A DNA stretch of 64,000 nt from Nilaparvata lugens (GCF_014356525.2 NC_052511.1:36538990-36602989), one strand, 5' to 3'. Positions 32,826 through 44,515 are shown, counted from the first letter of the stretch. A program made the numbers and translations. The notes: a model not told the origin generated them from the sequence alone.

Positions 32826-33800
32826 AATTATGAATTTAAATGTTCTGTCTAGTAATGTACATTCATTTAAAATCAATTTTTTTGTCCTCTTCTCAACTTT
32901 CGTACTGTCTCCTATCTTTTCTGTCACTGTCTTTCGGGTAGTATTAATTTTTCCTTTTTATCATTTTCATATTCTTCGGCTTATGTTTTCAACCTCCGCT
33001 TCCCAATCAACCACACCCAATCCACCACACCCAATCCTTATTGCATCCTTTCTGAACAATTCCGTCCTTTTTCATCTGTCTCTATCAATTATCCATTTCT
33101 CTCCTCTATTCTCGATAATTATCCATTTCACTGTTCCCCTCATTTCATATCCCTGTTCCTTCTCCTCATATCCCGATTCTATCATTTCATCTCTGTTTCC
33201 TCTCCCATTTCTTTGTTTCTCTCATTCCGAATGCATCTTCCCTCTTTCTACCACCCATTTCACTGTTCCTTCTCCCCATATCCCAGTTTCCATCATCCCT
33301 GTTCCTACCTACCATTTACTTTTTCCTTTGATTCTGAATCTCTCTTCCCCCCTTAATTAGCAATTCTCCTGTTCCTTCTCCCCATATCCCAGTTTCCATC
33401 ATTCTGCATCCCTGTTCCTTTCTGCCATTTCCTTGTTCCTCTCTTTCCGAATGCCTTTTCTCTCTTTCCTCCACCAATTTCCTTGTTCCTCTATTCCGAA
33501 TCCTTCTTCCATCTTTCTTCCACTCATTTCCCTGTTCCTTCTCCCTATATCCCAGTTTCTATAATTTCGTATCCCTGTTCCTCATTGACATTTCCTTGTT
33601 CCTTTCATCCGGAATCCCTCTCCCCTCTTCTCACCAACCATTGCCTTGTTTGTCTCATTCTAAATCTCTCTTCCCTGTTTCATCCATCATTTTCTTGTTC
33701 CTCTCATTCCTCATCCTTCTCTATCCCATTCCGCACACCCTCCTCTTCTCTACTCCCCTCTCACTCACTCTCAAACTTGACGACCAGCAATATTTCGAAT
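32826..33800. repeat. C/T-rich degenerate minisatellite
   Basis: Pyrimidine-rich for almost 1 kb. A recurring phrase of 'cctgttccttctccccatat', 'cccagtttccatcat' and 'ttccttgttcctct' appears several times between about 33130 and 33720 with variable spacing. Open frames here are Ser/Phe/Pro-rich and reflect composition. Confidence 0.7.
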
Positions 33801-34088
33801 GAGACAATTTCCATTTGTGGATGAGTGCCCTGTAACCAGAGACCCCCCTTTGTTTGCACATTTTGCGTATCGATCACAAGCACCTGTTCATCCCTGTATT
33901 GCTATTGGCTGTCACAGACTGCCAACTTTTCGCATAAATTAATACATCCTGCATGTTCTATTTCTTTCTTTCCGCTGGGTTGAGTTCAATTAATCATTCG
34001 TTATAACTATTTTGCTCGTCATGTCATTTTATGTATGTAGAATGTTTTATCGCTTTATTATTGGTTTATATGTTTTCTAGCAACAAAT

Positions 34089-34376
34089 AATTTGTGCATA
34101 TTGAATGAAAAAGACTAAGAAATTGTCAAAAAACCACAGATTTATTGATATTTAGAAAAACCGGTTTCGGTTATTACACCATTGTCAATCTCTGAGAAAC
34201 GTTATTACTCGAGAACTGAGTTTATCAGAGATTGACAATGATGTAATAACCGAAACCGGTCTTTCTAAGTATCAATAAATCTGTGGCTTTTTGACAATTT
34301 CTTAGTCTTTTTCATTCAATATGGATAATTACCACAATATCAACTCCTCAACTACGCAAAAAGTGAATTTGTGCAT
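34089..34376 (+). mobile_element. Self-complementary retroposon-like element, copy 2
   Basis: Element 34100-34365, flanked by the 11-bp direct repeat AATTTGTGCAT (34089-34099 and 34366-34376). Same start (ATTGAATGAAAAAGACTAAG), same arms of about 90 bp, a shorter loop (around 34198-34215), and the same tail ending in CAACTACGCAAAAAGTG. The arms begin exactly at the 5' end of the element. Confidence 0.75.
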
Positions 34377-34546
34377 GTCTTCTAGCAATAAATAAAATGA
34401 AAATAGATGAATAATATCGTGATGCTGGATGAAATTAGAGGCAAAAAACTCTTTCCAGGCAACAAAAACTATGAAAAGCTCAATCATGTTGCCTCTTGTC
34501 TCTGATAAGTTCTTGATGAACCAATTTATCCTGGTTACATGGATTC

Positions 34547-34686
34547 TTGAAATAAGTAAACTCTTCATTTGTAGAGCTAATCAAATAAAAATTGAACATG
34601 ACTTTCTACTAGTAACGGATCAACAACATTTGATATTTACGAATGAATCAATGACAACGAAAACATATGGTTCATCATATCATTCT
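34547..34686 (+). repeat. Half copy of the foldback element at 36079
   Basis: Matches 36209-36350, that is, the central spacer and most of the right arm, with few differences. It ends at 'catatcattcta' where the gypsy pol remnant begins. So the same foldback sequence lies on both sides of the pol remnant. Confidence 0.8.
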
Positions 34687-34689
34687 ACC

Positions 34690-35312
34690 CGGCTAGATTT
34701 TCGTGTTATCTTAGGGGCAAGATGACGGAGCGACACAGTGGACTCTTGTCCATCAGGGCGACGAATGTGAGCATACTCTGGGTTTGCCTCAATCAATTCA
34801 ACTTCTTCTACTGATGAATCTTGCTTTGAATTTCGGTTCATTTCCTTCAGCCAAACTGGTCCTGGGCTCATTAGCCAAGATGGTAGTGACTGTCCATTTG
34901 TTGAGGATCTCATGTGTAGGAACATTCGTTCATGAGGGGTGCAATTTGTTGTAGTACACAAAAGAGATCGAATAGAGTGAAGTGCATCAGGCAACACTTC
35001 CTCCCATCGATTTGAATCAAGTCCTCGTGATCTTAGAGCTAGTGTTATTGCTTTCCATATAATTCCATTATATCGCTCTACTTGACCATTCCCTCTCGGA
35101 TTGTAAGGCGTTGATCTACTAGTTGCTATCCCTTTTGAGCCAAGAAAGCTCTTCAACTCAGTTGACATGAAGGATGTTCCTCTGTCTGTGTGAATATAGC
35201 TTGGAAGGCCAAACATTGATATTAATGAGACCAGGCAATTTATGACTGTTCTCGCAGTCATGTCTGGACAAGGAAATACAAAAGGGAATCTTGAGTACTC
35301 ATCAACCATCAC
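34690..35312 (-). pseudogene. Integrase core and C-terminus of a gypsy-type pol remnant
   Basis: The minus-strand frame starts within the integrase core at MMVDEYSRFPFVF. It contains HTDRGTSF (second Asp) and NPRGNGQVERYNGIIW (Glu), then a region with LPDALHSIRSLLC typical of Ty3/gypsy integrases, and a C-terminal part with VSLRHLAPK. The frame runs to a stop near 34680, inside the foldback half copy. The protein is unlike the plus-strand integrase of the errantivirus-type element and belongs to another gypsy lineage. Confidence 0.85.
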
Positions 35313-35560
35313 CAGTAGGTATTTATTTCTTGTTTTGATTGTACGGGTCCTTTGAAGTCCATATTAATTCGTTCAAAAGGTTTTGTTGCCTTTATGAGAT
35401 TTCCTTTTGTCTTCATATACTGTGGTTTTATTTCAGAGCAAATTGCACAATTGGAGCAAATTTTCCTTACATCATCTACAGTATAGGGAGATTTTTCATT
35501 CTGAGCCAGTGGTAGAAACGAGTTACACCAGGGTGACAAAGTTCATCATGGTATTTTGCC
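35309..35560 (-). pseudogene. Integrase zinc finger and start of core of the same remnant
   Basis: In a different frame from the neighbouring core: ICSNCAICSEIKPQY holds the Cys pair of the HHCC finger, and RINMDFKGPV holds the first catalytic Asp region. A frameshift near 35310-35330 separates it from the rest of the integrase. The His half of the finger is missing or degraded. Confidence 0.75.
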
Positions 35561-35686
35561 AAGCTGAGTTCAATGTTGAACAACCAGCTGTAATACATAT
35601 ACGAGAGAGTGCATCAGCTGGTGCATTTTCTTTTCCAGGTCTGTAGACTATGTTGAATTTGTATTCAGATAATTCTAGGCGCCCCT

Positions 35687-36062
35687 TTATATCTTTTCAT
35701 TTTTTATTTTTCTATTGTGTTGAGTGCCAAACATGAATGTGACTGATTTTTGGTCAGTGATCAAAGTGAATTGTTTTCGTAGTAAATAGTGTCTCCATTT
35801 TCTTATAGACTCCACAATGGCATAGGCTTCTTTCTCAACAGCTGAATGCCTGGTTTCACTTTGGGACAAGTTCGTGAGAAAAAGGCTACTGGTCGAGAAT
35901 TTTGTGTTAATGTTGCACCAATTGCAAAATCTGATGCATCTGTCTCAATTATGAATGGTACATTTTCATCAACAAAGAGCAGTACCGCGGAAGCAATTTC
36001 ATTTTTCAACAATTCCAAAGTTTCCATCTGATCTTGAGATAGAGGGAATTTCTGTATGTGGA
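35687..36062 (-). pseudogene. Reverse transcriptase tail and RNase H of the same remnant
   Basis: Minus-strand pieces in two frames. The first (from 36027) has FIIETDASDFAIGATL, the first RNase H Asp, and PVAFFSRT. The second has RHSAVEKEAYAIVESIRKW and FTLITDQKSVTFM with further acidic residues. The order on the minus strand is RNase H, finger, core, as in Ty3/gypsy pol. The sequence ends at about 36062, close to the foldback element, and the reverse transcriptase fingers and palm are absent. Confidence 0.8.
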
Positions 36063-36078
36063 CAAGGGGGTGAATCGG

Positions 36079-36366
36079 ACATGGAAATCACATTTTAGAA
36101 TTGATATGATAAACCATATGTTTTCGTTGTCATTGATTCATTCATAAATATCAAATGTTGTTGATCCGGTTACTAGTAGAAAGTCATGTTCAATTTTATT
36201 TGATTAAATTGAAATAAGTAAACTCTTCATTTGTAGAGCTAATCAAATAAAATTGAACATGACTTTCTACTAGTAACGGATCAACAACATTTGATATTTA
36301 TGAATGAATCAATGACAACGAAAACATATGGTTTATCATATCAATTCTAAAATGTGATTTCCATGT
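36079..36366. mobile_element. Foldback element with about 125-bp arms
   Basis: The ends read ACATGGAAATCACATTTTAG and its reverse complement. The arms are nearly identical over about 125 bp and are separated by about 35 bases ('aaataagtaaactcttcatt' region). There is no ORF. I see no target duplication. One half of it is repeated at 34547-34686. Confidence 0.75.
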
Positions 36367-37800
36367 TCTACGATATAAAATGTATATACATTCTAAAGCC
36401 ACGTTCACACCAGAATTGTCATCGAACTAATGTTGTTCACAAATAGAATTCCTCAAAAAAGTTTTCAATTTTTTTCTGTAGAGAAAGGTCCCCGTTTCAA
36501 GATGACGGCCCTTTATTCGGGAATTTTACCTTAAAAATCAAACTAATTTTTCAATTCTTTCATCAGATTAGGTTCGAATTGGGCTCATTCGTCTCAGCGC
36601 TTCAATGCGGTATTATTCCATGTATTACATGTTCAAAATTTTCAACTTTTTGAAATTCAAATATCTTCCTATAATAGTCCCAAATATCAAGTTTCAATTT
36701 TTTTATCCCTTCAACCGTGAATCCTAGCTCTAAAGTATAAAGAACTTCTATTTCTCAGCGTCTTCCACTGATCCTATTGCATATATCATCATACTCTAAA
36801 TCCAATTTGTATGTGTGTTTGTGTTCGAAAAGGCGAGAGTGTGTTGCGAGTAGTGATTTTAGTAAGTGTAGCGAGTTCTACTGTTCTCCGAAATACTAGT
36901 ATTGATTGTATATCTACATCTATTATGATTTATGATAGATCATTATTATAATAATTATTCTAATAATACAGAATCAGGGTTCCAAACTGTTGCAAATAAG
37001 TGATTAAGAATTCGTAAAAATGATATCCCATAAAGGGTAAGTTATCCACCCATAAGGGGGGCTAAGGGTACCATTAGCTCCTTAAGTGGTCAACCATAGG
37101 AGGGAGTCGTTCACTAAAGAAAAATACTAGATCAATCAGAGTAAACTAAACTGAATTACCCAAACTTCCAAGGATATCAAGATGGATTGAAACAAGTCTG
37201 CATTTTTAGAAAATCTTCTCTTTTCTTCAATAATACCAGAATCTTGTTTGGGCTAAAATTACTGTTACCAACTCTGGATCCGAACATAACGACTTTTCCA
37301 CTCACATCTCATAACGTAAACTTCATCCTCTCACAAAAAATAATCACCAATTAAGACTGGTAGTTAGGTAGTTACAACACAAAACTCATAATCATCCAAT
37401 TTTATGATCAAAGTCCGTTCACCCTAGAAGTATAGAAATAAGTCCACTTGTGAGCCTACCCTGTTGATCAAAGCCATTGTCCGCCATTTTGAACATCCGG
37501 CAAACTTAAATAGCTGACGAAGTTGTTGTTAAACTTGGAGCAAATTTACGAAGCAAAGTTCAAAAGTTGGTTCCTACATAATAATTTCAAGCGTAACCGT
37601 TCACGTTTTCAGCGGGGATTATTGGAAGGCCTTCTGAAGATCGCCAACAATGTTGTTGAGCTATAATGGAGTCGGCTGTTTATAAGTTTCGATTCTGAAA
37701 ATCAACTTGGAAAGCTGTTGTCGAGTACAATAATCAACACTGAAAGGCCGATAGTTTATACAAGGAGCTGAAATAAGTTTCTATGGACCTTTCATATTTT
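36367..37800. other. Unassigned intergenic stretch
   Basis: Unique-looking. Includes a G/A-rich block around 37025-37110. No gene, repeat array or terminal repeats supported. Confidence 0.3.
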
Positions 37801-37814
37801 TTAATTTTTGTATC

Positions 37815-37901
37815 TCCTCCTCCTTCTCGCCCTCCTCATCATCATCCTCCTCCTACTCCTCCTCCTCTTCCTCATTCTCATCCTACTCCTCCTCCTCCTC
37901 C

Positions 37902-37961
<60 letters not shown>

Positions 37962-38083
37962 GTCTCCTCTTCCTCCTCCTTCTCCTCATCATGCTCCACC
38001 TCCTACTCCTCTTCCTCTTCCTCCTTCTCATCCTACTCCTCCTCCTCATCATCATTATCATCATCATTATCATCATCATCATC

Positions 38084-38164
<81 letters not shown>

Positions 38165-38280
38165 GTCTCCTCTTCCTCCTCCTTCTCCTCATCATGCTCC
38201 ACCTCCTACTCCCCTTCCTCTTCCTCCTTCCCATCCTACTCCTCCTCTTCATCATCATCATCATTATCATCATCATCATT

Positions 38281-38311
<31 letters not shown>

Positions 38312-38593
38312 GTCTCCTCTTCCTCCTCCCTCTCCTCATCATGCTCCACCTCCTACTCCTCTTCCTCCTTCTCATCCTACTCCTCCTCATCATCATCATC
38401 ATCATAATCATAATCATAATCATAGGCATCATCATAAACATAATCATAATCATCATCATCATCATCATCACCATCATCATAATAATCAGTCTCCTCTTCC
38501 TTCTCCTCCTCCTCCTCCTCATCCTTCTCCTCCTCCTCCTTCTCCTCCTCCTCCTCCTCCTCCTCCTCATCATCATCATCATCATCATCATCA
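37815..38593. repeat. ATC/TCC microsatellite with higher-order units
   Basis: (ATC)n runs alternate with a TCC-rich segment that starts 'agtctcctcttcctcctcc' and contains 'catcatgctccacctcctac'. That compound unit recurs near 37961, 38164, 38311 and 38487. The array resumes at about 39302 after a LINE insertion. Poly-His, poly-Ile, poly-Ser and poly-Met/Asp frames on both strands are artefacts. Confidence 0.95.
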
Positions 38594-39301
38594 TGTGGAC
38601 GAGGTTGTGAAGCGACTTAGTAGGGCAACATTTGCGATATCAAGATTAACGACGAGTCTGAACAAGAAAGTAGTATTCTCGGCTTATTATGGTTACTTTC
38701 AACCGCTACTGACCTACGGCTTGATCTTGTGGGGCTCATCAACTGGAATGGTCAGAGTGTTCAAGGCACAGAAGCGAGTGGTCAGGATGATGCTGGGGAA
38801 ACCCTTGAAGGCCACTGTTCCAAAGTGCAAGAATTCTGACGCTTCCCTGTCTATACATACTCGAGGCTGCACTACATGGACTCAAACATAGAGCTTCCTG
38901 GGCTAGAGGATCAGATATACACGGGTACAACACGAGGTCTAGGAATGCTCTGAGACTAGATGCTCATAGAACGTCTTTTTTCCAAGGTAGTCCTGATCAC
39001 ATGAGCAGGAAAATATTGAACTCTCTCCCACCTGTTATATCTGAGATTGACTCTGAAGTTTTGTTGAAGATTAAGTTGAAGGATTGGCTGATCGAAAAAT
39101 CCTTTTACAGTATATTGGAATTTTTGAATTGAGAAATTTTTAAAATGATTTGTCTTCTTGGAATTGAATTATTTTTTGTTATTTAAATATCTTAATATTT
39201 TTTACAATGTAATTTACCATTGTGACTATGTATTTGACTTGTGTCAATATTGTATTATTGTTCAATGCATGACATCAATAAAATTGAAATTGAAATTGAA
39301 A
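38594..39301 (+). mobile_element. 5'-truncated LINE (non-LTR retrotransposon) 3' end
   Basis: Starts abruptly within the (ATC)n array. The frame from 38595 encodes the end of a reverse-transcriptase ORF: DEVVKRLSRATFAISRL, FQPLLTYGLILWGSS and KAQKRVVRMMLGK, a pattern shared by Jockey/CR1-like LINEs. A frameshift lies near 38840. The second frame (LNSLPPVISEIDS, KLKDWLIEKSFYS) ends in TGA at 39130-39132. A 3' untranslated region of about 170 bases ends in repeats of 'attgaa', then the ATC/TCC array resumes. The insertion therefore occurred into an existing microsatellite. Confidence 0.85.
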
Positions 39302-39482
39302 AATCATCAGTTTCCTCTTCCTTCTCCTCCTCCTCCTTTTTCTCCTTTTCCTCCTCCTCCTACTCCTACTCCTCCACCTCTTTCTCCACCTCTTCATCAT
39401 CAACATCAGTCTCCTCCTTCTCCTCCCCCTCCTCATCCTCTTCCTTCTCCTCCTCCTCCTTCTCCTCCCCCTCCTCCTCTTA
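39302..39482. repeat. Continuation of the ATC/TCC microsatellite
   Basis: Picks up with 'tcatcagtttcctcttcctt' and continues TCC-rich, including another 'atcagtctcctcc' start near 39403. It is the right half of the array split by the LINE. Confidence 0.9.
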
Positions 39483-41190
39483 CTCTCTTCATTGTTTCCG
39501 TTTCCTTCTTTGTTATCTTTCTAGCTTTTCATTACTGTAATTACCAGTGTAATCTTGAAAGCTCATTGAACCATTAGCACTGGAGATTTCCTCCCCATTT
39601 TTTAATATTATACAATGTCAGTTTTATGCTTCTATTTTATTATACAGTCGTTTTTGTTCGTAGTAAAGCACCGAATCCAGACTTTCCAGGACTTGGTAAA
39701 TTTTAGTACTGTGAGTTACTGTTTCACTAGTCCATTGAGTTGCCAGTTTCAACTTTGTGACGTTCGCAGTTCTTTGTGAAGTTGTGAATATTAATATTTT
39801 GAATGTTTTCGGTATTACTTCATTAAGGTATAACTTGAAGCTTGGAACAAGAATAGTGGGAAGTGAAATGAGGAGACAACTTGAGGCTTGGAAAAAGAAA
39901 CTAGAGAGAGGTGCAGAAAATGAGAGAGAACCTTGAAAGATCAAAGCAAATATAGAGAATATTGAGACATGCTCACAAGTAACAATAATTGAGAATAGGA
40001 TTAAGTCACAAATTCAATGTGGTGTGAGAAAAGGATGGAATGCTTGGATTGAAGATGAAAAAGAGTGAGAAGTTCGAAAGTTATAAGAAACTAGAACGTG
40101 AGACAATGAAATAGAATATGTAGAGACAATGAAATGAAATAAATAGAATTAGTGAGAGAGACAACTTTCCAGACAAAATGGGAGAGGAAAAGGATGGGAA
40201 AGGAGAATGAGAAGAAGTGAGAAGAGAGAAACTAATAGCAAGATAAATATAAGATTTAGAGAAGCAGGTAGCAAGAGAGAATTGCTATCAAATAAGGCTC
40301 AGTGATTAATAAAATTGGAAAGAGACAATGACTGAGGTAAAGAGAGAGATCAGTTGAGAAGAAGAGAAATATCAGATTAGATTATCTATTCATATATGCT
40401 AGAATATTTTTACACACTAATTTACATTAATGACAGTATAGCTAATTATTCCTCGAATTTTACAAAGTATGAAACATGATCAATCAGAATGAAATTTGAA
40501 TTGAATAACAATGATAAAATATTGTAATATAACTACATAAGTCGGCCATGTGTCAACAACTAATTGTTGACTCTGAAAAGGATATAAAAGAATATCCTTC
40601 TGATCAAAATACTGTACGAATCGAAGATTTGGGAAGATTTCAAGAGAGAATTACTACCTAAAAGGTCTGAGTGATTAATAAAGTTGAAAAGATACAATGA
40701 CAGAGGTAAAGAGAGAGAAAACAAGGGAGAAGAACGAAAATTTTAGAATAAAGAGAGCTATTTATGTATAGAAATAGGAAGAGTACGAGAGAGAATTGCT
40801 ATCAAAACGGTCTGAGTGATTAATAAAGTTAAAAAGAGACAATATAAGATCTAAAGAGATAAGATAAGATATATTTTATTGTCAATAAACATATACAATG
40901 CAGTAATAGGCAAAAGTCAAAATACAAACAATACAATAGAAACAAAATCATAACACTGGCAAAAGTTACAATACAACCAACAACTGAACCAACCGAATAC
41001 AGTCATAGGAAAAGATTGGTTAAGAGAGCTGAAGATAGGTAAAGAGAGAGAAAGCGAGAGAGAAGAACAAAAAAGATTGAATAAATAGAGCCAACTACTT
41101 ATAAAAAAAGGAAGAGTTCAGAAGTAAGAAGAAGATAAGGATAGAGATGCACAGATGAATTAGTGATAATGATAACTGAGAGGAGAATAT
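39483..41190. other. Purine-rich intergenic stretch
   Basis: Repeated short phrases such as 'ggtctgagtgattaataaag' (40660 and 40810) and 'gagagaattgctatcaaa' (40278 and 40790) indicate old tandem duplication. No gene supported. Confidence 0.5.
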
Positions 41191-41199
41191 TGTAGAGGC

Positions 41200-41965
41200 A
41201 ACGAGCAAGAAAGCGAGAGAAACGATCAAACAAGATTGAATGAAGAGAAACATCTTCTAAGACAAAATGAAATACGACGTGAGCATAAGCATAAGGTAAC
41301 GAGTAAGAAAGTGAGAGAAACGATCAAACAAGATTGAATGAAGAGAAACATCTTTTAAGACAAAATGAAATACGACGTGAGCATACGCATAAGGTAACGA
41401 GTAAGAAAGTGAGAGAAACGATCAAACAAGATTGAATGAAGAGAAACAACTTATAAGAGAAAATAAAAGACATCGTGATCATAAGCATAAGGGAACGAGT
41501 GAGAAAGTGAGAGAAACCATCACATAAGATTGAATGAAGAGAAGAAACAACTTCTAAGAGAAAATAAAAGACATTGCGAGCATAAGCATAAGGGAACGAG
41601 TGAGAAAGTGAGAGAAACCATCAAATAAGATTGGATGAAGAGAAGCCACTTCTAAGAGAAAATAGAAGACATCGTGATCATAAGCATAAGGGAACGAGTG
41701 AGGAAGCGAGAGAAACGATGAAATAAGATTGAATGAAGAGAAGAAGCTTCTAAGAGAAAATGGAAGACATGGTGATCATAAGCATAAGGAAATGAGTGAG
41801 TAAGCGAGAGAAACGATCAAACAAGATTGAATGAAGAGAAGAAGCTTCTAAGAGAAAATAAAAGACATCGTGATCATAAGCATGAGGGAACGAGTGAGGA
41901 AGCGAGAGAAACGATCAAACAAGATTGAATGAAGAGAAGAAACTTCTAAGAGAAAATGAAAGACG
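41200..41965. repeat. 98-bp minisatellite, about eight copies
   Basis: Units begin near 41209, 41307, 41405, 41503, 41604, 41702, 41800 and 41899, a period of 98 with one unit of 101. Each contains 'gagagaaacgatcaaacaag'-like sequence, 'attgaatgaagagaa', 'ttctaagagaaaat' and 'cataagcataagg'. Neighbouring units are about 90 percent identical, and later units share changes ('agacatcgtgatcat'). No ORF runs through. Confidence 0.92.
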
Positions 41966-43425
41966 TAAGGAGGTCGTATGCACTCATTCGAAGCAATTGT
42001 TGAGCAGAAGCGAATCGTTTTGAGTAGTGAGTTGTCTTAGGATGCGAATATTTCCCCTGGGTCTTCACAGACCTGTGATGTGTCGTACGATGTCTGGTGA
42101 GGCATGCTTGCTTCTCGTATTCACTTCAAATAATTATCGTACGACTTCACTGTACAAACAAATGCACGAAGTAATGAAAGTAAATATTGTAGTGCGGTTT
42201 CTTCCCGTGTTTGTTGCGAGGTATGGGAAACTGTTCGTATTCCAAACTGTTCGCCTGGAATACAAAATATTTAGGGTAGTGGTCTGCTCATGTATGTAAT
42301 GAGATATGAGGAAGTTCGTTTCGCGGAAGGTATGAGAAAGATTCTTCCGTGTAGTAGTTGTAAGGTGGGAGTATCATTCATCGAAACGTGCAAATATATA
42401 GTTACTTTCAAGAATGAAATAATTTTGTAGTAGTATGGAGATGAAATATCATTCATTGTTTCAATTATTCATAATAATTATTATCTTAACAGTGCTTTTG
42501 AAGAAAATTTCGAAAACCGTTTTCAATTATTCTTATACCGTATCTGAAATAATCATTTCTAAATAAATGAATTAACGGGTAATTTCAAACTTGATTTGCT
42601 CACACTGGGCTCCCCCCATTGCCAGAAATGTGGGTGACTAATATGAAGATATGATTGTAATATGACAATATGAAGACAATTTTATGTCTTCAAGAAGACA
42701 TAATAGTCTCGGACAACAACCAATCATAGAACAGCAATGCAGTACGGATCCTCCAGATATTGAGAAGTGGCTTTTAAAAAATCACACTCGAAGTTTCTGA
42801 AGCAGAGTATGTGTATGTCTGGAGTTTTTTTAGTAGTTTTGGTCATTCAATAAACCTAAACCTAATTAATTCTCCAGTATAGAAAAACTGTATCAATTCA
42901 AATTGGATATTGTTCTTTAAAAAATACTGTAGCCTAATGTGTCTGAAGCCAATTTATGTGAAGTTTCAAGAATAATTATCTCCCAGTTCTCTTCGAAATT
43001 CAAGCTTTCTCTGTGGGATAATTTTTTGTGATATGGAAACTATTTCTCACTTTATTGCACCACAAAGGAATCACCACTACGCATTATTCTAACTGAATCA
43101 TTATAATTATTCTAACTTGCATTATTATTGAAAAATTAATTTTAAGTACAGGTATCTCCCAGGTCCCAGCAAGGCCAGAATTGTTGTTGTTGATGGAATA
43201 TTTCCGCTCAATAACACTTGATTGCAACACAGAGGAATTCCCACATTTAATTCTAATCTATAAATCATTATATTTTAACTCTCACTATAAAAGTATAGCT
43301 ATCTTCTAGAAAGGCCATACTTTCTGTTTTTGATAGAATATTTCCACTCAATAACAGGGCTCAAGTATGAGCACTTTCAAGTTATGAAGATTCTTATAAA
43401 ACTGTTTATATTTTCTATGTTTCAG
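41966..43425. other. Unassigned stretch upstream of the VWC-like exon
   Basis: AT-rich. A diverged direct repeat occurs at about 43190-43215 and 43334-43358 ('gatggaatatttccgctcaa' and 'gatagaatatttccactcaa'). No other exon could be chosen with confidence. Confidence 0.35.
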
Positions 43426-43534
43426 GTGGATAGAGAAGACCCGTGTGTCTACTGCCTGTGTCTTGATGGAGACATGTTTTGCTGGTGGTCAGAAATCCAA
43501 TGCCACAACAGCTCCATCTACACTTCACAAACAG
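43426..43534 (+). CDS. Probable internal exon with a VWC-type cysteine pattern
   Basis: A 109-bp segment preceded by a pyrimidine-rich stretch and 'tttcag' and followed by 'gtaata', so both splice sites fit. In the frame starting at 43426 it encodes VDREDPCVYCLCLDG, then DMFCWWSEIQCHNSS. The spacing C-x2-C-x-C-x2-G-x3-C is the signature of von Willebrand factor C domains, which are found in secreted extracellular and BMP-binding proteins. The exon is 36 codons plus one base, so it splices between codons on one side and within a codon on the other. No neighbouring exon is visible within several kilobases. The parent gene is not identified. Confidence 0.5.
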
Positions 43535-43689
43535 GTAATAATTCATTTAATTTCCAATCAGAAATTGAATAACTTCTATCATAAAATATATTATTGATGC
43601 GAGAAGCTTTATCCTATCGTTTCTACTAATATCGATCAAAAACTGTATTATTGAACGAAAATCCAAATTAATTCCCGGGGCTGACAAAT

Positions 43690-44515
43690 AGTTCTTACTT
43701 TCCTTGCCCTATTACCAGGTAAGGAAAGTATTGCTTTCCGAAAAAATTAAGGTACCCCAATTTCCAAATTCCTATACGTTTCAAGGTCCCCTGAGTCCAA
43801 AAAAGTGGTTTTTGGGGTATTGGTCTGTATGTATGTGTGTGTGTGTGTGTGTGTGTGTATGAGTGTATGTGCGTCTGTGTATACGATATCTCATCTCCCA
43901 ATTAACGGAATGACTTGAAATTTGGAACTTAAGGTCCTTACAGTGTAAGGATCCGACACGAACAATTTCGATCAAATGCAATTCAAGATGGCGGCTAAAA
44001 TGGCGAAAATGTTGTCAAAAGCAGGGTTTTTCGCGATTTTCTCGAAAACGGCTCCAACGATTTTTGATACCTAAAAAAGTCATTGATAAGCTCTATCAAC
44101 TGCCACAAGTCCCATTTCATTAAAAATTCCAGGAGCTCCGCCCCATCTATGCATAGTTTGATTTCAGATTCCCAATTATCAGGCTTCAGGTACAATTTAA
44201 ACAGAAAATGTCAAGTGGAAAAGATTGAGCATAAAAATCTCTACTATTAATGTTCACTAACATTTTCATCTTGAGTTGAAAATAAGCTCGAAGCTAGAGA
44301 AAATAACAATAAATTGAATTGCAAACTGTTGGCAACTGTTGATTCTATTAAATGATTCACTATGAAGAGATGGCAGACTTCGTGTGTTTGCAGCGTTATT
44401 GTCCTGTCACCAGCTGGCTTAGATCTTTGAATAGTAGGCTTGAGATGCGCGTGAACACTAGCGTCAGTTGGTCAATTTTCATAACGGCAAGGAAAGTTGT
44501 GTGAGTGCGCCACAC
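43690..44515. repeat. Candidate dispersed repeat with inverted 'ctttccttgcc' ends and a GT microsatellite
   Basis: It begins with 'cttactttccttgccctatt' and ends with 'acggcaaggaaagttgtgtg', so the ends are loosely inverted. It contains a (GT)n run at about 43833-43858 and degenerate text such as 'caagatggcggctaaaatgg'. Short His/Thr-rich frames come from the GT run. The element class is unknown. Confidence 0.45.

Noticed and set aside
37783..38610. Long poly-His/Ile/Leu/Ser frames on the plus strand and poly-Met/Asp/Arg frames on the minus strand
   Set aside because: They are readings of the ATC/TCC microsatellite in all frames and have no non-repetitive content.
41200..41965. CRISPR-like array
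   Set aside because: Units repeat over the whole 98 bp with no unique spacers, and this is eukaryotic DNA. It is a minisatellite.
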